Below are positions 25,389 through 33,619 of a stretch of 38,563 nt of DNA, in pieces. The translations under genes and the position numbers were made by a program. The notes below the pieces were generated by a model. The model was given only the letters and a program-made list of their open reading frames with translations, did no database searches and was not told where the DNA came from. Each line of letters starts with the position of its first letter. The first letter of the stretch is position 1. This DNA is from Verrucomicrobiia bacterium. GTDB lineage: Bacteria > Verrucomicrobiota > Verrucomicrobiia > Limisphaerales > UBA1100. The stretch is taken from NCBI GenBank assembly GCA_014239365.1, contig JAAZZB010000026.1:1-38563 (forward strand), in the 5' to 3' direction.

Positions 25389-26794
25389 TAGTCCGCCACT
25401 ACCAAGTCCAGATACTCCTTTGCATTCTGGTAGCTGATGCGTTTCACCATGTTGCCCACGAGGTCATAATCGTCGGGCAGCTTGCCATCGTGCATGAATT
25501 CGCCAATGAGGTTGCAGAGGGTGCGGCGGAAATATTCGTGGCGGGGGAAGCTGAGGAACGAACGCGAGTCGGTGAGCATCCCGATGAAGCGTGATAGCAA
25601 GCCGGTGTTGGCCAGCGCTTTCATTTGCCATTCCATGGCCTCTTGCTGATCGGCGTGCCACCAGCCGCTGCCGAACTGCATTTTGCCGGGAACATCGCTC
25701 TGGAAATTTCCAATGGCGGTGGCGAAGGTCAGGTTGTCCATCGGGTTGTTGTTGTACAAAATTGTTTTGGGCAGCGATTGGTCGCGGTCAAGGCGATCGA
25801 GAAAGGCGGAGAGTGGCGCGGCTTGTTGCCAGTCGCCGATGGAATCGCAGCCAACGTCCGGGCCGAGGGTTTGGAACAGGCGCGTGTTGTTGTTGCGTAG
25901 CGGGCCGATGTGCAATTGCATCGCCCAACCGCGCGCGGCGTAGAGTTTGCCGAGATGCTCCATCACGTGCGCGCCGAATTGGCGTTGCTCCGCGGGCGAA
26001 GCGGCGTTGCCCGCGCGGGCGGCATCGAAAATGCGCGCGGCTTCGGCGGCACTGGGGAAGTCATCGAAGCAATATGGAAAACTGTGGTCGCTCAAGCGCG
26101 AGCCGATGGCGTGAAAATCGTCCACCCGTTTTTCCAACGCACCCAAAAAATCGGCCAACGAATCGGTGGCGGTATCGCTCGTGGCCGCCAGTTTGTCGGC
26201 CCATGCGTTGAAGGCTTCGGGGGTGTCCACGCTCCACGCTTTGTCGGGGCGGAAGGTGGGATAAACTTTGGCGCGGATGCCGAGCGCGGCGATGGCTTTG
26301 TGGGGGTCGAGTGAATCGACGGGATCATCGGTGGTGCAAAGTCCGCGCACATCGAATTGCTCAAGAATGCCGTGGACGGAAAGCGCAGGCTCGGCGAGGC
26401 GTTCGGTGGTTTGCTCCCAAATGGCCTCGGCGGTTTCGGGGTTCAGTAAATCCGTGATACCGAAGTAGCGCGCCAATTCCAGATGCGTCCAGTGATAGAG
26501 CGGATTGCCCAGCGTATGCGGCACGGTGCGGGCCCACGCGAGGAATTTTTCTTTGGCCGATGCATCGCCGGTGACCATCGCCTCCGCTTCGCCGTTGGCG
26601 CGCATCGCCCGCCATTTATAGTGATCGCCTTCGAGCCACACCTCGCCGAGATTGGCGAACTGCCGGTTGCCCGCTATCTCCGCCGGCGGCAGGTGATTGT
26701 GATAATCCAGAATCGGCTCGCCCGCCGCGTACTCGTGGTACAACCGCCGCGCTGCCTCATTACCCAACAAAAAATCATCGTGAATAAACGCCAT
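25385..26794 (-). CDS. uxaC: Glucuronate (uronate) isomerase
   Basis: Cytosolic isomerase that converts D-glucuronate to D-fructuronate and D-galacturonate to D-tagaturonate, the first step of hexuronate catabolism. The 469-aa product from the ATG at 26794 has the usual family length; the frame is open to 26974, but those residues have no family match. The amidohydrolase-type metal motif is HNHLPP with His32 and His34. Other UxaC hallmarks are ANLGEVWLEGDHYKWRAMR, GNPLYHWTHLELARYFGI, GLCTTDDPVDSL, MQLHIGPLRNNN, ILYNNNP, FGSGWWHADQ and FIGMLTDSRSFLSFPRHEYFRR. No other uronate genes (uxuA, kdgK) are in the window. With the secreted esterases nearby it fits a bacterium that uses uronate-containing polysaccharides. 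Confidence 0.96.
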   Translation of the reverse strand: MAFIHDDFLLGNEAARRLYHEYAAGEPILDYHNHLPPAEIAGNRQFANLGEVWLEGDHYKWRAMRANGEAEAMVTGDASAKEKFLAWARTVPHTLGNPLYHWTHLELARYFGITDLLNPETAEAIWEQTTERLAEPALSVHGILEQFDVRGLCTTDDPVDSLDPHKAIAALGIRAKVYPTFRPDKAWSVDTPEAFNAWADKLAATSDTATDSLADFLGALEKRVDDFHAIGSRLSDHSFPYCFDDFPSAAEAARIFDAARAGNAASPAEQRQFGAHVMEHLGKLYAARGWAMQLHIGPLRNNNTRLFQTLGPDVGCDSIGDWQQAAPLSAFLDRLDRDQSLPKTILYNNNPMDNLTFATAIGNFQSDVPGKMQFGSGWWHADQQEAMEWQMKALANTGLLSRFIGMLTDSRSFLSFPRHEYFRRTLCNLIGEFMHDGKLPDDYDLVGNMVKRISYQNAKEYLDLVVADY

Positions 26795-26907
26795 AGGAGT
26801 CGGCTCGTGTAATCGAAAAAAGCCGGTTTTGCGAGGAAAAAGGCATTCGACTAAATAATTTGCACGGAGGAGTGCGCTTGGATAATTCAACAGACGTGTT
26901 GTGGAAT

Positions 26908-26941
26908 GTAGCCCGGGCCCCGGCTCACCGAGCCGGGCTAC
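26908..26941. repeat. Palindrome GTAGCCCGG...CCGGGCTAC overlapping a gene end
   Basis: Perfect 9-bp arms (26908-26916 and 26933-26941) with an internal hairpin CGGCTC-ACC-GAGCCG at 26921-26935. It covers the stop codon and last four sense codons (Ser-Pro-Ala-Arg) of the PQQ-type propeller gene on the minus strand. Its layout of arms plus a triloop hairpin resembles the cores of the other elements, but the sequence differs. Confidence 0.75.
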
Positions 26942-28550
26942 AGGAAACCGGTCGCACGAAGAAACCGAGCCCAACGCAGCTCAATCCGTTTAGTAAAAGA
27001 AATGCCGCTGCCAAAACGGTGAGGGCCTCGGTGGGGCTGGAGCGGAGGAGGATGGAGCCGGCTTCGGAACCGGGGCGGATGTCGTAGCAGATCATTTGTT
27101 GATCGTTGCGGAGGTAAAGGCGGCCGTTGGCGAGGGCGGGGTTGTTCCAGGTTTTGCCGGGGAGGGCAGGGAGGCGGGCGATTTGTTGGTGAGATTCGGG
27201 GGTGGCTTTGGCGAGGGCGAGATCGCCGTTTTCGCATTGGATGATGAGGTGGCCCTGGGCGAGGAGAAGCTGGCCGTGGCCGTAGTTTTCGCCGCGCCAT
27301 TGTTCTTCACCGGTTTGGGCGTTGAGGCAGACGAGGTAAGCGGCGTTGTCTCCGCCGCCATCATCGAGTCCATAAAGGTGGCCTTCGTGCAACACGGAAC
27401 TGGTGAATTTATTTTTCAGGTTTTTATTTTCCCAGACGAGTTTGGCGGAAAAGGTGTCGCCGGTTTTTTCAATTTCGATGAGGCCGCAGCCGGTGCCGTA
27501 TCCGGCGCTGACAAAAATGTGCGAGTCATCGATCACGATGGGTTGGGCGATGTTGTTGTCGTAGCTCACGGTCCATTTTACGGACCACAAAATTTCGCCG
27601 TCTTCCAGCGAGAGCCCCTGGATCGCGCGTCCGGCGCAGAGCAGGATTTGTTCGCGTCCGGCCAACGTGGTGGTGATGGGCGACATATACGCCTGCTTCT
27701 CGGCGGCGGAACGCCACAACACTTCGCCGGTCATTTTATCCAATGCAAACACGGTGTGCTTGGCTGATCCCGCGCGGGCGCCGGCGGTGATGATCAGTTT
27801 TTCGCCCGCCACCCACGGCGAAGCGCACGTGCCGAAGGGGAGGTTGCGCGTGCCGAAGGCGTCATAAATGTTTTTGTGCCAAATCACTTTTCCGGTGTCG
27901 GCGGCGAGGCAATAGAGTTGGCCTTCGGCGCCGAGTGTGTAGAGGCGGCCGTCATCCCACGTGGGCGTAGAGCGGGGGCCGACACCGCCCATTGCGGATT
28001 TGTCATTGAATTTTCCAGCGTACGTATGCCGCCACAGGCCGCGTCCATCGGTGAGATTGTAGCAAGTGACCACTTCGCCTTCGGCCCATTGCTCGAGCGT
28101 GAAGAGGCGGCCATGCGCGAGGGTCATCGAGGCGTGACCACCGCCGACCGGGGTGGTCCACGCGGGCTTGGGCGGGGCGGTGTCCCAATCGGTTCGGATG
28201 GCGGGCCCGTTGTAAACGCCATCGCGCTGCGCGCCGCGATAGCCCGGCCAATGAGCGGGGTCATCGGGGTTGGGTTTGCGGTCGGAGTATTTCCAATCCG
28301 CATCGCCGGGCGCGGCCAGCACCCAACGGAGATCGCCGGGCAAGCCGCGTCCGTCCCAGTCCAACCGCGTCCAGCCGGCTTTGGTCATCAGCAAAATCCC
28401 GATGATTAATTGGATGAGCATGAAGATAAGCAGCAACGCGGTCTTGCCTCCGCGCCACGGGAGGCGATGCCGCCACAATAGCCAAATGGCCAGCGGCGGG
28501 CAAAGGTAGCTGGCAAGGCGCGGGGAAACTGGTGGCTCAGTGTTGTCCAT
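26925..28550 (-). CDS. Membrane-anchored PQQ-type beta-propeller protein
   Basis: Protein of 541 aa starting at the ATG at 28550 (the frame is open to 28637, but the extra residues look non-native). A hydrophobic helix lies near 38-56 (ALLLIFMLIQLIIGILLM) and a second near 510-531 (LTVLAAAFLLLNGLSCVGLGFF), so both ends are membrane-anchored. Between them is an eight-blade-like PQQ/BamB-type propeller with the repeated GRLYTLG, GKVIWHKN, GEVLWRS and GEEQWRGE motifs typical of that fold. No quinoprotein dehydrogenase active site was recognised, so this is a structural or binding propeller, like many planctomycete and verrucomicrobial proteins annotated outer membrane protein assembly factor BamB family. 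The last codons and stop lie inside a palindromic repeat. It is divergent from the DUF2071 gene, 74 bases apart. Confidence 0.87.
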   Translation of the reverse strand: MDNTEPPVSPRLASYLCPPLAIWLLWRHRLPWRGGKTALLLIFMLIQLIIGILLMTKAGWTRLDWDGRGLPGDLRWVLAAPGDADWKYSDRKPNPDDPAHWPGYRGAQRDGVYNGPAIRTDWDTAPPKPAWTTPVGGGHASMTLAHGRLFTLEQWAEGEVVTCYNLTDGRGLWRHTYAGKFNDKSAMGGVGPRSTPTWDDGRLYTLGAEGQLYCLAADTGKVIWHKNIYDAFGTRNLPFGTCASPWVAGEKLIITAGARAGSAKHTVFALDKMTGEVLWRSAAEKQAYMSPITTTLAGREQILLCAGRAIQGLSLEDGEILWSVKWTVSYDNNIAQPIVIDDSHIFVSAGYGTGCGLIEIEKTGDTFSAKLVWENKNLKNKFTSSVLHEGHLYGLDDGGGDNAAYLVCLNAQTGEEQWRGENYGHGQLLLAQGHLIIQCENGDLALAKATPESHQQIARLPALPGKTWNNPALANGRLYLRNDQQMICYDIRPGSEAGSILLRSSPTEALTVLAAAFLLLNGLSCVGLGFFVRPVSCSPAR

Positions 28551-28624
28551 GGGCGGAGTGTATCCGTGTGGTCGTCGAGGGCAAACGTTTTGGCATTCGG
28601 GTGTGGAAAGATTATACTGCACCG

Positions 28625-29323
28625 ATGTCGAGCCCATTTCTCACTGCCGCGTGGCGCGATTTACTTTTGTTGAATTGGCGCGTGGATCCGTTGCTGTTGC
28701 AGCCGCATTTACCAGCGGGCACGGAGTTGGATCCGTGGGATGGCGCGCATTGGGTGAGTCTCGTTGGGTTTCGGTTTTTGGATTTAGCGGTGAAGGGGAT
28801 GCCGGCGATTGGCCACCGGGATTTTCCGGAAATCAATTTGCGGTTTTATGTGCGGCGCGAGGTGGATGGTGAAGTGCGGCGGGGCGTGGTGTTTCTGCGC
28901 GAGTTGACGCCGCGGCGCATCGTGGAGTGGGTGGCGCGTGCGGTTTACAATGAGCCGTACCAAACGCTGCCGATGCGCAGTGCCGCAACCGAAACACAAA
29001 CACAATATGAACTGCAACAAGCCGAGGAGTGGCAAGGAATGGCGGCGCGGCCAACGGCCGATTGGCGCGGGCCCAACCCGATGGAGATATTTTTCATCGA
29101 ACATTACTGGGGTTACAATCGGCAAGGCGATGGCGGCACGATGGAGTATCAAGTGACGCATCCAAAATGGAAAACGCGGGCGGCGGAGTTGGCGCGGTTT
29201 GATTTGGATGTGGAGGCGCTATACGGCACCGAGTGGGGGAGTGTGTTGTCGCAACAACCCGACGCCGTTGTGTTGGCGGATGGATCGGAAGTGGAGGTGT
29301 TTTCGGGTGAGCGGATTGGTTGA
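28625..29323 (+). CDS. DUF2071 (YqjF-like) protein
   Basis: Protein of 232 aa, cytosolic by lack of signal or membrane segments. The family landmarks are visible: LNWRVDPLLLQPHLPAGTELD (17-37), GAHWVSLVGFRFLDLAVKG, INLRFYVRREVDGEVRRGVVFLRE, VARAVYNEPY and EHYWGYNRQGDGGTMEYQVTHP. Members (such as B. subtilis YqjF) are of unknown biochemical function; some were linked to sensing or handling nitroaromatic compounds. Start at the ATG at 28625 because MSSPFLTAAWRDLLLLNW is the usual N-terminus; 31 further open codons lie upstream. The stop is four bases before an inverted repeat shared with the convergent DUF1501 gene. Confidence 0.88.
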   Translation: MSSPFLTAAWRDLLLLNWRVDPLLLQPHLPAGTELDPWDGAHWVSLVGFRFLDLAVKGMPAIGHRDFPEINLRFYVRREVDGEVRRGVVFLRELTPRRIVEWVARAVYNEPYQTLPMRSAATETQTQYELQQAEEWQGMAARPTADWRGPNPMEIFFIEHYWGYNRQGDGGTMEYQVTHPKWKTRAAELARFDLDVEALYGTEWGSVLSQQPDAVVLADGSEVEVFSGERIG

Positions 29324-29326
29324 AAG

Positions 29327-29393
29327 AGCGGACTCGCAAGCTCGTCCTTCCAATGGAATTGCGGTGATGGAGAGACGAGCTTGCGAGTCCGCT
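29327..29393. repeat. 20-bp inverted repeat between convergent genes
   Basis: AGCGGACTCGCAAGCTCGTC at 29327-29346 and its exact inverse at 29374-29393, separated by 27 bases. It starts 3 bases after the DUF2071 stop and its right arm overlaps the DUF1501 stop codon (29392-29394). The arm sequence GACGAGCTTGCGAGTCCG is repeated at both ends of the large inverted repeat 38324-38563. No T-run is present, so an intrinsic terminator role is uncertain. Confidence 0.88.
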
Positions 29394-30825
29394 AAGCCAA
29401 AATCTCTTTCACCACTTTGCCCGGTTGGCCGTCGGTGAGGGTTTGTTCCTGCGCAGCGCGTTTATAGGTGAGCTTGGTGTGGTCGAGGCCGAAGAGGTGC
29501 AGTAGCGTGGCGTGGTAATCATAATGGTTCACCACGTTCTCGACGGCGCGATGGCCCCATTCGTCGGTGGCGCCGTGGACGTGGCCGCCCTTGAAGCCGC
29601 CGCCGGCGAGCCACATCGAGAAGCCATAAGTGTTGTGGTCGCGGCCGGGGCTCTTTTCGTTCTGCACCACCGGCAGCCGACCCATCTCGCCGCCCCAATG
29701 GACGACGGTGCTGTCGAGTAATCCGCGTCCCTTCAAATCTTTCACGAGCGCGGCCATGGGTTGGTCGATTTTTTTGCAGGAGGCGGGAAGCGAATTGATG
29801 ATGTTGCCGTGGTGATCCAAAAACTGGTTGCGTGTGAAGACCTGCACAAAGCGCACGCCGCGCTCGACAAGACGCCGCGCGATAAGGCAGCGGGTTCCAA
29901 AATCTTTTGTGGCGGCATTGTCGATGCCGTACAATTTTTTGGTGGCGTCGCTTTCGTCGGAGATATCCATTACGTCGGCCGCGGCGGTTTGCATTCGGGC
30001 GGCGAGTTCGAAACTGGCAATGCGTGCTTCGAGGTCAAGTTCGCCGGGGCTCTTTGAGTCGCTGTTTAGTTCGGCAAGAAATTCCAAAAAATTTTCCTGC
30101 GGCTTGCCGCTCAAGTGGATTGGCGGGTTGAGATTCAAAATGCGCGGTTCCTTCGCGCGCACCATCGTGCCCTGATACAAACCGGGCAGCCAACCGGCCG
30201 ACCAATTGAACGTGCCCAGCACCGGCAAGCTCGCCGGATCGCGCAGCACCATGTAGGCGGGGAGATTTTGGTTTTCCGAGCCGAGGCCGTAGGTGAGCCA
30301 ACTGCCCAGTGCGGGTCGGCCGGCGACGGTGCGTCCGCTGTTCAGCGCGTGGATGGATTGGCCGTGATTGTTCACGCCGGTGTGCATGCTGCGGATGAGG
30401 CAGATGTCGTCGGCGATGGAGCCGAAGCCCGGCACGATTTCAGAAAATTCCGTGCCGCTTTGGCCGTGCTTTTTGAATTTCCATTTGCTGGCGAGTACCT
30501 TGCTGCTCGCCTGCGCGGCGTTGTCGTATTTTATTTTCTCTGGAAATTCTTTGCCGTTCCATTTGTCGAGCAACGGTTTGGGGTCGCAAATATCCATGTG
30601 GCTCGGGCCGCCTTGCATGAAACAGGAAATCATCGCCTTGGCGCGCGGCGCGTGGTGCGGCTGCTTGGGCAACAGCGAGTTGGCGACCGCCGTGAGATTC
30701 GGCTTCACCGGATTGGCGAGCAATCCCTCGCGCTGCAACAGCCACGCCAGCGTTACGCCGCCGATGCCCATCACGTTTTGGGAGAGGAAATGGCGGCGGC
30801 TGGATTTTGTAAAAAGTTCGTTCAT
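29392..30825 (-). CDS. DUF1501 (sulfatase-like) protein with Tat-type signal, second copy
   Basis: Exported protein of 477 aa, paralogous in family to 10770-12245 but clearly different in sequence. It has a twin-arginine start (SSRRHFLSQNVMGIGGVTLAWLL, residues 8 to 30). Family blocks are MISCFMQGGPSHMDICDPKPLL, KWKFKKHGQSGTEFSEIVPG, LIRSMHTGVNNHGQSIHALNSG, RFVQVFTRNQFLDHHGN, VVHWGGEMGRLPVVQNE and GRDHNTYGFSMWLAGGGFKGGH. It is the downstream partner of the PSCyt gene 30898-33564, separated by a palindromic repeat of 58 bp. As for the first pair, an extracytoplasmic function acting with the cytochrome protein is inferred from conserved adjacency only. Confidence 0.93.
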   Translation of the reverse strand: MNELFTKSSRRHFLSQNVMGIGGVTLAWLLQREGLLANPVKPNLTAVANSLLPKQPHHAPRAKAMISCFMQGGPSHMDICDPKPLLDKWNGKEFPEKIKYDNAAQASSKVLASKWKFKKHGQSGTEFSEIVPGFGSIADDICLIRSMHTGVNNHGQSIHALNSGRTVAGRPALGSWLTYGLGSENQNLPAYMVLRDPASLPVLGTFNWSAGWLPGLYQGTMVRAKEPRILNLNPPIHLSGKPQENFLEFLAELNSDSKSPGELDLEARIASFELAARMQTAAADVMDISDESDATKKLYGIDNAATKDFGTRCLIARRLVERGVRFVQVFTRNQFLDHHGNIINSLPASCKKIDQPMAALVKDLKGRGLLDSTVVHWGGEMGRLPVVQNEKSPGRDHNTYGFSMWLAGGGFKGGHVHGATDEWGHRAVENVVNHYDYHATLLHLFGLDHTKLTYKRAAQEQTLTDGQPGKVVKEILA

Positions 30826-30835
30826 TGTCCTTTAA

Positions 30836-30893
30836 CCACAGAGACACAGAGGACACAGAGAAAAAATCCTCTGTGCTCTCTGTGTCTCTGTGG
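30836..30893. repeat. CCACAGAGACACAGAG inverted repeat in the PSCyt-DUF1501 gap
   Basis: Imperfect inverted repeat. The left arm CCACAGAGACACAGAGGACA and the right arm TGTGCTCTCTGTGTCTCTGTGG are separated by a short A/T-rich centre. The first 16 bases of each arm pair perfectly. The arms match the outer arms of the composite element at 19516-19632, but the GGTAGGGCG core is absent, so this looks like an arms-only derivative. It fills the 72-bp gap between the two genes. Confidence 0.87.
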
Positions 30894-30897
30894 TGAA

Positions 30898-33564
30898 TTA
30901 ATCCACATAAACAAATCGGTTTGCGCTCATTAGCGCTTGGCAGTAATTGGCGAGTGCGGTGAGTTCGGGGGTTTTGTTTTTGCGTTCTTTAAAGAGGGCG
31001 GTTTGTTTTTGAACAAATACACGCGCGCGGGATAGCTCGGGCTGGGTGGGCGGATGGCCGAGGGCGTGTTCCCAAGCGGCGGCAAGTTGGGCATCGAAAT
31101 CCTTGGGCGCGAATTTTTGCAGGCGCTGAGCCATCATCCGGCTTTGGGCGATGACAAAATTGTTATTCAAAAAAATCAACGCTTGCGGGGCCACGGTGGA
31201 GACGGGGCGCTTGGTGCAGTTGGGCTCCATCGTGGGTGCGTCGAAGGCCTCGAGGAAGGAGAGCTTGCGCGAGCGGCGTACTTGCACGTAAAGGCTACGG
31301 CGGAATTCTTCGCCTTTGAGGTTGACGCGTTTGCTGGTGGGCCGGTTGGCGTTGTCGGTGGTGTCTACCCCGATGATGACCTGGCCCTCTTCGTCTTCCT
31401 TGACGGGCACGGGTTTGCCGCCGAGCTTGTGGTTGATTTGTCCACTGAGCGCGAGCATGGCGTCGCGGAGAGTTTCCGCTTCCATGCGGCGCGGGACCAT
31501 GCGGCCCAGCAACCGGTTGTCGGGGTCGATGTCAAGGTGCCGGGTATTGTGGCGGAAACTTTGCCGGTAGGCTTGGCTGGTCATGATGAGTTTGTGAAGG
31601 CGCTTGAGTTGCCAGCCGTGTTTCATGAAATCGTGGGCGAGCCAGTCGAGGAGTTCGGGATGGCTGGGGCGTTCGCCGAGTTGGCCGAAATCGCCCGGTG
31701 TGTCCACGAGGCCGCGCCCGAAGTGATGCAGCCAAAAGCGATTCACCAACACGCGCGCGGTGAGTGGATGGTTGCCGTTGGTGAGATGAGTTGCAAACGC
31801 CGCGCGGCGGCCGGTGGAGGGGAGGGCGGTGTTGTTGTCCGCGATGGGCTTGGGCGAAATGACTGTGAGACCGGCGGGCTTCACAGCGGTTTTGGGTTGG
31901 TCGTGATTGCCGCGATAAAAAACGTGTGTGGTGGGCACCTTGCCCGGTTGCTCAGTGAGCGCGCGGATGAAGGGCTCCTCCGGTTTGGTGGCGCGGAGGT
32001 CAGTGGCTTTTTTGGTCATGGCGTCGAGCACTTTTTTGCTGAGCGCATCCCGGAAAAATTTGATGCGCGCATTGATGCGCTTCAACTCCGCGGCAGCTTT
32101 GGGATCATCTTTTTTGCCGGCGAATGTTTTGCGTTCGTTGTTGAGTTTGCTGATTTCACCGCTGTATTCGCGGTCGTAAAGGTACAGTGAACCGGCGCTG
32201 ATTTGGCGGACGCTTGGGTATTTTTTTAACAGCGCGTTCTGCTCGGGGTTGCGTTTCTTGGCGCGATACGCCGCCCGTACCGGTTCGCGTGCGGCTTCCG
32301 GAATGCTTTCCAGTTTCCATGTGAGCGTGCGCTCGATTAAGAAATCAATCTTCCTCTGACGTTCGGCATCGAGTTTCTTGGCTTCGGCTTCAATGCCGGC
32401 GGATTTCTTTCGATCGGCATCGGTGTAGAGCGTGATGCGGCGGCTGTTGGGCACGCGCCAACGTTTGGGATCGAGGCCCGGCTCAAAGATGGCGCGGAGC
32501 TGATAATAATCGCGCTGTGGAATGGGGTCGTAACGATGGTCGTGGCATTGCGCGCAGCCGACGGTGAGGCCCATCAGCGAGGTGGAAACAATTTTGAGCG
32601 TTTCGGCCATCACTTGATTGCGTGCGTCGGCGTTGTTTGCGTTGCCCGTGCCGTCGGGTGCCATGCGCAGAAATCCGGTGGCGGTGAGTTTGTTAATTTG
32701 CTCGGGCTTTAAATTCGTGTATGGCGGTTTCACCATTTCGTCGCCGGCGAGTTGTTCGCGGATGAATCGATCCCACGGCAGGTCATCATTAAAAGCGCGA
32801 ATTACATAATCGCGGTAACGCCACGCCCACGCGCGCTCGGCGTCGGTTTCATTGTAGCCCTCGGAATCCGCGTAGCCCGCGACATCCAGCCAATGCCGCC
32901 CCCAACGCTCACCGTAACGCGGCGAAGCCAGCAGCCGGTCGATGAGTTTGGCGTATGCCTCGGGCGATGTATCGTCCAGAAAATTTTTGATTTCCGTGCG
33001 CGAAGGCGGCAGTCCCGTGAGGTCAAACGTTGCCCGACGAATTAAAGTGCGTTTGTCCGTCGGAGGCGAAAAACCGAGCCCCTTCGCCTTTAGCGAGCGC
33101 AGCAAAAAAGCATCGATCGGGTTTTTTGCGCCTTTGGGCACGGCCGGATTTTGAATCGGCTGGAACGCCCAAAAACTTTTTTCTTCTTCCGTGATGCCCA
33201 CTGCATCCGCATCCATCGGCTCCGCCCGCGCTGTCTTGGCGCCCTGCGCGATCCAATCGCGAATGAGCGCCAGCTCGTGCGCCGAAAGCTTTGCCTGTCC
33301 TTTTGGCATTTTGCCTTCACGCACAAATTGATAGAGCCGGCTTTTGTCCGGTTGCCCGACGACTAACGCCGGCCCGTGTTCGCCGCCCTCCAGCAGCAGT
33401 CGCCGCAGCCGCACATCGAGATCGCCTTTTTCCCTGCCGTCCTCACCGTGGCATTGAAAACAGTGTGCTTTGAGAATTGGCCGGATGTCTTTTTCAAAAA
33501 ACAATGGTGCAGCGGCCTGCGTGAACGTGGTTCCGGTAAAAAAAAATGCAACAAAGACCCTCAT
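30898..33564 (-). CDS. Secreted cytochrome c-like protein, PSCyt1-PSCyt2-PSD1, second copy
   Basis: Exported protein of 888 aa with signal peptide MRVFVAFFFTGTTFTQAAA; a GTG three codons upstream (33573) is a possible alternative start. PSCyt1 has the haem motif CFQCH at 35-39 and a GKMPKGQAKLS segment with the usual distal Met. PSCyt2 has YGERWGRHWLDVAGYADSEG and the second motif CAQCHDHRYDPIPQRDYY near 338. A charged helical linker (about 400-520) leads to PSD1 with RVLVNRFWLHHFGRGLV, RMEAETLRDAMLALSGQ and IFLNNNFVIAQSRMMAQRL. It is longer than the copy at 8186-10684, mainly in the linker. The DUF1501 partner follows 72 bases downstream. The AgrE-like gene ends 55 bases upstream on the same strand, but a functional link is not evident. 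Confidence 0.93.
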   Translation of the reverse strand: MRVFVAFFFTGTTFTQAAAPLFFEKDIRPILKAHCFQCHGEDGREKGDLDVRLRRLLLEGGEHGPALVVGQPDKSRLYQFVREGKMPKGQAKLSAHELALIRDWIAQGAKTARAEPMDADAVGITEEEKSFWAFQPIQNPAVPKGAKNPIDAFLLRSLKAKGLGFSPPTDKRTLIRRATFDLTGLPPSRTEIKNFLDDTSPEAYAKLIDRLLASPRYGERWGRHWLDVAGYADSEGYNETDAERAWAWRYRDYVIRAFNDDLPWDRFIREQLAGDEMVKPPYTNLKPEQINKLTATGFLRMAPDGTGNANNADARNQVMAETLKIVSTSLMGLTVGCAQCHDHRYDPIPQRDYYQLRAIFEPGLDPKRWRVPNSRRITLYTDADRKKSAGIEAEAKKLDAERQRKIDFLIERTLTWKLESIPEAAREPVRAAYRAKKRNPEQNALLKKYPSVRQISAGSLYLYDREYSGEISKLNNERKTFAGKKDDPKAAAELKRINARIKFFRDALSKKVLDAMTKKATDLRATKPEEPFIRALTEQPGKVPTTHVFYRGNHDQPKTAVKPAGLTVISPKPIADNNTALPSTGRRAAFATHLTNGNHPLTARVLVNRFWLHHFGRGLVDTPGDFGQLGERPSHPELLDWLAHDFMKHGWQLKRLHKLIMTSQAYRQSFRHNTRHLDIDPDNRLLGRMVPRRMEAETLRDAMLALSGQINHKLGGKPVPVKEDEEGQVIIGVDTTDNANRPTSKRVNLKGEEFRRSLYVQVRRSRKLSFLEAFDAPTMEPNCTKRPVSTVAPQALIFLNNNFVIAQSRMMAQRLQKFAPKDFDAQLAAAWEHALGHPPTQPELSRARVFVQKQTALFKERKNKTPELTALANYCQALMSANRFVYVD

Positions 33565-33619
33565 TGTTTCCACGATTTTGACCGTAAACTCTTGGAGTAA
33601 ATTCGACGAGTTTTTGAAA

